Source: Cantharellus purpuraceus (lineage: Eukaryota; Basidiomycota; Agaricomycetes; Cantharellales; Hydnaceae). Taken from it: 64,000 nt of DNA. Shown here one piece after another: positions 57,558 through 64,000 of this stretch (position 1 is the first letter of the stretch; each line of letters opens with the position of its first letter). The DNA is taken from positions 112,415 through 176,414 of the forward strand of contig JALBUN010000032.1 of assembly GCA_025174535.1 (NCBI GenBank), in the 5' to 3' direction. The notes beneath the pieces were generated by a model, which worked only from the letters and a program-made list of their open reading frames with translations, was not told the origin of the DNA and did no database searches. The translations under genes were made by a program, and so were the position numbers.

Positions 57558-58013
57558 GTGGTCTCGAATGCACCGTGCTCTATGAACCGTCAGATGTATT
57601 ACCAACACCTCCCGGGGCTTACCAATGATACCCTAGGAACCTCCCATGCGCCCACCCACGACGCTGTGATAGAGAGTTTGGCAATTCGGAAGCTGATGAG
57701 CATGTCGGAAGTGAATCATCGCGGAAGAGGCGGTTGTGCCTACGGATCCGGAGATTCCAACAGGAACTATGGAGGACTTGGGGTAATCGTAGTCCTTGGT
57801 ACCGGACTCAGGCTGAACGGTCTCCTTCATGCCTGTAACGTTTCTGGCTTACGCCAAATTATCATGGAGTCTGCATACATAGACAATCGCTTTGTTGCGT
57901 TGATGAAGGCAACATACCTCTTGCCTTCAAACGCCGTCCTCGTCGCGAACATGACAGGACTTGGGATTATGGGAGTAGGACACAACAAGATTCAGACGGC
58001 CCTGGAGTTCTAA
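57558..58013 (+). CDS. Unidentified ORF, 151 codons
   Basis: An open frame from ATG 57558 to TAA 58013, with a Gly-rich centre (GGCAYGSGDSNRNYGGLGVI) and a hydrophobic end. No domain is recognised. The longest open frames on the other strand are only 60-65 codons, so coding is possible but unproven. Confidence 0.25.
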   Translation: MVSNAPCSMNRQMYYQHLPGLTNDTLGTSHAPTHDAVIESLAIRKLMSMSEVNHRGRGGCAYGSGDSNRNYGGLGVIVVLGTGLRLNGLLHACNVSGLRQIIMESAYIDNRFVALMKATYLLPSNAVLVANMTGLGIMGVGHNKIQTALEF

Positions 58014-59019
58014 TAACAAATTAAATCTCTAGAAGTTCACTTTGACTGACAATTCTATCTGGCTCTGGGGTCAAAAACCGACTAATTCGTACACAAATTA
58101 GCGGGCCTAGAGGCTCAAATTTGGTCTGCATGCATAGGGGGATATAGGGGTCCTAGTGCACTTTTCACCTCCAAGGCTACTGCCATTCAAATGACACAGC
58201 AGGCTCGCAGCGGGTATATCATTGGTTTGTGCATGCCCAATCACCGTGAAAGTGATCAAATAATTCTGGTATCAAGGCATTCATTGCCGCCAAATGAGGT
58301 AATGTAAAGCCTCATTAGTGCGTACGATTCTCTTACAATTCGTCTTGCATAGCAGCTGCAAATTGGCATCCGTATTGCGTAGGCAAAAGACGAGCTTGAC
58401 ATAGTCGACAGGTATATTGCATCCCCCCCTTTCTTCCGGACTTTCTTGATTGCTGGCATAGCAGCATCACAGTCAACGCATATGCACCAGGCCTTGCAAG
58501 CACGCAGATCTGCAAATGCAGTCTGTCTAAGTCACGCACATGCCTACTTTATCTTGCGAAGAGAAGACATTGACGAAACTCGTTAAAAGCGCAGTTTAGT
58601 CAATTCACACCCAGTCTGCTGCAACTAGGCCCAGTGAGAGTGTAGCCGCACTGGTGTCATTTATAGCAAGAAAGGACTTTATTCATGCAGGGACATCTTA
58701 AACGGTTGGTTGGAAGTCGTCAAAGTGATCGCTCGCGCCTTGCTTCACCTCTCTCCCTCTCATCTGCTCCATCTTACTTGATCCAGGGTTTGTGGTCCAC
58801 GTCTATAAGCTTTCGGAGACTCTTGCATCCACATAAATGCAACCACATAAGTACACAACAGTGATACGACAATACGATCAAGATACTTTTGCATTCTCGA
58901 TCTTGCCCACTTGACCTGAGACCGCCATGATGGTGATGCATTCAAACAAGAAATCATAAGTGAAGGGATTTCTAGGCGAGTTCGTCGCGACCATGTCCGG
59001 GAGTTGAAGAGCTCAGTGT
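58014..59019. other. Intergenic stretch
   Basis: 3' flank of the phosphatase gene. No recognised gene or repeat; short ORFs on both strands look random. Confidence 0.4.
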
Positions 59020-61321
59020 TCAAGACGACTCTGGGATAAAGGAGATAAGCGCATACCTATCGAACCAAATAAGTCTCATCCAGATTCAGTCGCCAAATCA
59101 GAAATGGGACTTACTTTCCATTGACCCTCCACTTGGGATCCTCGACATCCAGGGCCTCCGCACGGTCCTCGGTCAAGCCAACGGCGACATCCGCCTTTAA
59201 CGTACGAAGGGATAGTATGGGGAATAACCCTGCCAGAGGCCCTACGGACGGTGAGAGCAAGATATTCAGATCACTGGACTCAAGATTCATGTGGGGTATT
59301 ATTTCAGACCCAAAGCTGTTGAAAATGGTGTTGAAGGCGGCCACTTGACGTCTGCCGTAAGCCTGGTAACCTATTAGATCATGAAGAAGGGCACCATCAC
59401 TGGAGGACATACTTGCGATAGCTGATAGTGTAGGTTCAGCACGAAGTTCAAACCAGAATGGCAATTGTGGAGTATGCACAACTCACTTAAGATCCCCCTG
59501 AATATGTAAGTCAGCTCAAAATTACCTTCGACTCTAAAGGAAATTCCACCTTAAAGATAACCAGTGCACTACCCTTCAGCTCTCGCGCCAATTCCGGGGC
59601 TTCGGATGCCATGACTGCAAATGGAGATGGTGACGTCCAAAAATCGACCAAAGGGTTCGATGCACCGATCTCTGACTCGGGGGAAACAGAGAGCGAGAAA
59701 CGGCCAGAGGCTAGATGCTCTTGCCAACGATTTGCAAGGAGCTCTAACTCGGCACGTTGGATAGGAGAAGGCGAATAATCCTCAAAGAAAGAGTCATCGA
59801 GTAGTTGGCTAAAGATGGCGCGAAAATCGGCAGGAATAACATCCGAGACAAACCACGGAATAGTCTTGGGACTAATGGCGTATCAGAAGAGAGAACACGT
59901 TTTTGAAAGAGGACATAACTGGAAAACCACTCGAAAAACATAAGGTGTACAAGTGATGAGGAAGTCAGCGAATAAAAGATCTGTGAATAGCTAAACCGTG
60001 ACTTTGTAAATCTGGGACACGAGAGAGGAAGAGAGAGATTCAGGCACCTCAAAACCCGCTTGGTGTCGGTAGCTGTCAACTAACATGATTCGTAACAAAG
60101 CGCACTCTCTCACCATTATCAAGCACGATGTTTACTTTTCCATCCTTGATACTACTCAACTGTTTCCAAGCTGCAGCTGAGTTGTCTAAAAGGATGGAAT
60201 CTTGACGCTCTTGCTGTGCCGCTCTTCCGACGGATTGAAGCTTCTGAATATCTTCATGTGTCAAATTTGTCAATAACGAGAGATCCTGTGAATTCAGTGT
60301 CATTCGTTTTAAACGGAGTAGGCGGCTAAGCGAACGGTTGCATTTCCCCTTTAAAATATGATGAAAGAAATTAAAGCGTCAGGGGAGCCTACTATGTCCA
60401 TTTAAGACGTACCATAGGCACATTTGCAACATTTCGTAGAACAGAACTTCCAACTTGGTTGTATCTGACACGAGTGTCTGCTTCTCACTATTGAGCTCCG
60501 CGAACGTGTGGGCTAACTCTGTGACCAGAAGTCAACACCAGTGCCAGATACTACTGCAGTACACGCGAAAGATGACGCTTACGATAAACGGCGGATGCGC
60601 TCGATCTAAACGTTTGCTCTTTCTGGGTTCGAAAGGGATCGTAGCTTCGCCAACAGAAAGTCTGCGAGAAGTATGTGCGGATAAGGCGATACCTGAGACA
60701 ATGGAACTTTTATACGTATAACAAGGGTAAAGGTTCGCTCACAAATAGCACCTGTTGGCATTTTAGTTCCCTGGAAGCTTGCATATAGGATTGTACATAC
60801 TCAGCGTATAACCAAGGAGCTCTGAACCACGAATCCTTATCTCCTAGGTGAATAAGGAGCGAGTTGAATATCCTTATGTTAGGACCACTGTCGTCTGGCA
60901 AAATTCTGCTCGACAAGTAGGACAGTTATTGAGTCTGGCGGACAATCTCTCCTCGCTCACTCTAACTCTCGATCGCGGCCCATCTCGTATTTCAGTTTGC
61001 TCAGAGTTTGAATTATTATCTTTCCTTCTGCAACTTTCTCACGAATACGAGCTTCGTCCACAGCTCCGGAAGCAGGTGCCATATTTTCTTGGTAGATGTT
61101 GTCAATAATGCTTGTTAGGATTATAGGCCATCTCCTGGTCACTGTCTCGTAACTGTATCACAGTGAAATAATCGTGCAGAAAACTTTGATATCCCTTCAT
61201 CTGAAACTAAATTATGGTGTTGGGTTCATCACTAAGAATTAGACAGTGTCACTTTATGTATGACAGACCTGGTCTTGTCTGTAGGATCATAAGGTGGATA
61301 CGGAGGCGTGTACTGTGGCAT
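59020..61321 (-). CDS. ARMT1: ARMT1/DUF89-type damage-control phosphatase, intact
   Basis: Sixteen exons keep frame throughout (466 aa; human ARMT1 is 441): 61321-61269, 61152-60961, 60905-60801, 60751-60743, 60692-60583, 60518-60413, 60348-60336, 60285-60114, 60058-60048, 59990-59920, 59871-59550, 59497-59487, 59421-59413, 59362-59310, 59241-59115, 59056-59020. Family motifs are complete: YETVTRRWPIILTSIID, LKYEMGRDRELE, APWLYAECYLYR, WGNATDLSLLTNLTHEDIQK, the metal site DNAGFELFTDL, VIFKGDLNYRKLTADVKW and LRTLKADVAVGL, ending WRVNGKYALISF. Such enzymes are metal-dependent phosphatases acting on sugar phosphates and related metabolites (established for the family). Five exons are only 9-13 nt. 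The gene is divergent from the DUF6535-HEAT gene. Confidence 0.93.
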
Positions 61322-61887
61322 TCTATACGTAGGAGGGATGATCTACAGCAACTGGTTTGTAACTGGTTCGAACCGGGCGCGTGTGCCTAAGTTCAGCCGC
61401 GCTTCCGGCAGACTGGCTAATCCCAGCGGAAGGGGAATTGACACTGTGACCTGTGACGCAACGTAACCGTTACCTCCCTGTGAACGATATACCTCATAAA
61501 GAAATCAACAAATGCATACTTCACCCACCGTTACGAGTCGCGGCTTATGAAGGTGATACTGTCGACGGAGTGGGTGAAATGTGAGAGATCCAATCTCTTG
61601 GTTACTGTCATAGATTAGAGACCGGAGTCGTGACTGAGAATATTAACTTGCTATCTCCTTGGGGTGTTCCTCTCTTACATGGTGGGATTGTACTATATCT
61701 AATTGGGCCTGCCTTGTTGTCTGTCTGATTTGAAGTGTTCTCGGCACTGGTTTTCAAAATGTATAAAACACTGATTCAGTGTCCGGTATTCCTGCAGTGC
61801 CTATTGACGGGCGCGTCTTCAAAGTTCAAGCACAGGCGTCAAGGCCTCATGGTGTGCACGGCCTCGTTATCTTAGGGTTCGGCGTCC
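61322..61887. promoter_or_regulatory. Divergent intergenic region with TATA box
   Basis: 566 bases separate the two start codons. TATAAAA at 61762-61768 is 120 bases before the plus-strand ATG at 61888. No clear TATA was found for the minus-strand gene. Confidence 0.45.
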
Positions 61888-64000
61888 ATGTCTGAACAAG
61901 TGAAGGTATGTAGCATTTCAGTACACACCCTATGGCTGATATTCACTGGTGTTGGCTATTAGCACGCGTCTGACTTGCCAGAGGCCGAATCCCAGAAACA
62001 CAATCCTGGTGGTCTACGATACCGATCCTGCTTTCATCCCCTGACATTAGGCATACACTTTTCTCCATGCACCTCCGAGCAAGAGAAGGTCTGTAGCCCT
62101 GCGGTACATATCCGATTTCTGATACTCAATCGTGTTGGTCATTAGGCTGAGAGCCAGAAGCATAACCCTGAAGGTTGGTGCTGATGGTGTCCTCATGACC
62201 TGACACTGTTGTTGAATATGTATAGGCACCCATAAACCTCCACCCAAGGATATCATTACCACCGCCTCCGAGTCTGATCAGGCAGGAATCAGTAACAGTC
62301 CATATGCCTCATACTATCGTTCTGACGCACGCATCTGGTCACTCTATTTGAAAGAAACGGAGGCTGAAGACAAAGAATTGGTGTTACTATGGCAGAATGG
62401 CCTTGACTCTCTTTTGGTATTCGTGGGTGCAATTTTTCATCTGCACAAAGTCCAAGTCTGATGTGCCTTAGGCCGGTCTGTTCGCTGGAATTCTGGCTGC
62501 ATTCCTTATCGAAAGCCGAAAGCAATTGCAGACAGATCCACAAAGTCTATTGCTACAGGAAATCCTCTCTACTCTTCGGAACGATGCAAATGTATCCACG
62601 TCTTCTTTCCATCCATCCACGTCGTCCTTGTATGTGAACTATCTGTGGTTTTCCAGTTTATGGTGAAGAAGTTGATGGATGCGGCAACTTGCAGTATCGG
62701 AAGAGGAGGCTATCGCTTACAAAGAACAGGCACGATTTTACTCTCTTTGCTCGTGAAAATTGGGAACCCCTCGCGGCAATTCGGATCATTGGTCACTAGC
62801 AACAACCAAGGTGTCACGGATAACAGCGTGGCTTCGTCGACAAAGAATGAACAGGATACAATAGCAAAGCTTTATGCGTTGTTCAAAGACAGGGATGCTG
62901 ACATCCGTGACGCAGCTTCACTCGGACTCACAAAGCTGGGGAATTATGGTGTGCCATGGAAACTGAAAGCCAGTTCAATATCAAGACGCGATCAAAAGTG
63001 CTGTTCCTCAGATCCTTGAGTTGCTGAAGGACAGTGACTGGGATGTCCGATTGGCTGGTGCAAGTGCATTGGACAAACTAGCTGAGCAACGTATGTGATT
63101 GCGCTCATCATGCTCTTTGATGAAACTAATGTCTATGTCCAGCAATATTCCACGAGGGGATCAATGGTGCTATTCCTCAGATCATCGAGTCGCTCAAGGA
63201 CCAGTATGGGCATGGCAGACTCGCTGGTGCAGATGTGATTAGGAAAATGGCTGACCAACGTACGTGATGCTGTTTGCCATGCTCTTCGACGAGGTCAATA
63301 TCCATTTCTAGCCCCATTCTATGAAGTCATCAAGGGTGCCATTCCACAGATGATAGAATTGCTCAAGAACAGTAACGTGCGTGTCAGATCGGCCGCTAAA
63401 ACAGCATTTGATAAACTGGCTGAGCAACATATGTGATGGTGCTCACCACACTCTTTGACAAGCTTATGTCTGTGTCTAGCTGCATTCCACAGCAAGATCA
63501 AGGGTGTCATTCCTCAGATCATTGAGTGGCTCAAGGATAGTGACCCACATGTCCGATCGGCCGGTACAACTGCAATTGGAAAACTAGCTGAGCAACGTGT
63601 GTGACCGTTCTCACATGATCTTTGATGAGCTTAGTTCCGTATCTAGCCGCATTCTATGACACGATCAAGAGTGCCATTCCTCAGGTCATCGAGTTGCTCA
63701 AGGACGATGACGTGTATGTCCGATCAGCTAGTACACGTGCAGTGTGCACGCTAGCTGAGAAGCGTATGTGATGGCGCTCACCGCGCTCTTTGACGAGCTT
63801 ATGTCCGTGTCTAGCCGCATTTCATGAGACGATGAAAAGTGCCGTTCCTCAGATCATCGAGTCGCTCGAGGATGAGGACTGGCACGTCCAATCAGCTAGT
63901 GCAAGTGCACTGGGCAGTTTGGCTGAGAAGTGTATGTGAGGATGTTCACCATAGCTTTTACGAGCTTATGTCCATATCTAGCCGCATTCCACGAGACGAT
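61888..64000 (+). CDS. DUF6535-HEAT repeat gene (3' end outside window)
   Basis: The likely start is ATG 61888 (MSEQVK, then GTATGT intron). The DUF6535 domain is spread over exons to 62663: SPYASYYRSDARIWSLYLKE, KELVLLWQNGLDSLLVF, a 49-nt intron (62423-62471), AGLFAGILAAFLIESRKQL and a YVNYLWFSSLW end. A TGA at 62664-62666 then stops that frame before the second membrane segment. From 62667 another frame (FMVKKLMDAATCSIGRGG; LYALFKDRDADIRDAASLGL) leads into HEAT exons from 62974. Either an unseen splice links the two or the gene is broken. The 5' exon pair is duplicated (61888-62000 and about 62058-62170). Function unknown; HEAT arrays usually bind proteins. Confidence 0.65.
62974..64000 (+). 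repeat. Tandem exon-intron HEAT array, in frame
   Basis: Exons at 62974-63090, 63143-63259, 63312-63428, 63480-63596, 63647-63763, 63815-63931 (all exactly 117 nt) and 63982 onward, with introns of 50-52 nt. All introns are phase 1, so any unit can be skipped or added without frame loss. Each exon encodes one HEAT repeat of 39 residues (P-x-F-x-E-x-I-K-G...LLKDSD...AIGKLAEQ). Confidence 0.92.

Noticed and set aside
59744..60303. Frameshift in the phosphatase gene after VLDN
   Set aside because: An 11-nt exon at 60048-60058 restores DNAGFELFTDL with correct splice sites, so the gene is intact.

Overview
The window looks like nuclear DNA of a filamentous basidiomycete. Short introns of about 50 nt, very small exons, DUF6533- and DUF6535-type proteins, many Ty3/gypsy retroelements and decayed gene pieces all fit an Agaricomycete. 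Boletales is my guess, but that rank is not proven by the sequence. I saw no rRNA gene, tRNA gene or CRISPR array. Most of the window is repeat DNA.

Layout. 1-3912 and 23731-27540 are two copies of one segmental duplication. Each carries the 3' part of a zinc-finger gene, a MAD1-like fragment, a DHA2-type transporter fragment, a kinase remnant and the N-terminus of a Tc1/mariner-like transposase. 3913-16628 is a nest of retroelement pieces: hairpin-rich elements (H1, H2, H3), a gypsy pol remnant, and four solo LTRs of one family, each with a perfect 5-bp target duplication. 16629-19176 is a decayed HEAT-repeat gene, 19661-21500 a decayed MAD1 gene, and 22525-24048 the longer copy of the zinc-finger gene. 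27684-53264 is almost wholly gypsy-type DNA: L2-A and L2-B (each with an antisense Zn2Cys6-like gene before the 3' LTR), the complete insertion G4 (41995-48347), and the hairpin-rich element H4 (48886-53264).

53270-64000 is the gene-bearing end. It holds a truncated and an intact DUF6533 membrane-protein gene, an intact ARMT1/DUF89 phosphatase gene, and a DUF6535-HEAT gene that leaves the window. The two intact genes were resolved exon by exon with every splice phase consistent (281 aa in 13 exons; 466 aa in 16 exons). Both use micro-exons.

Three points stand out. First, one gypsy-like family (H1-H4 and its LTRs) is tiled from end to end, inside and outside coding sequence, by short perfect stem-loops; two stems show compensatory base changes between copies. 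Second, the HEAT genes are built from a tandem exon-intron unit in which each 117-nt exon encodes one HEAT repeat and each intron is about 51 nt and nearly identical. Third, gypsy elements here repeatedly carry accessory ORFs in antisense orientation beside an LTR.
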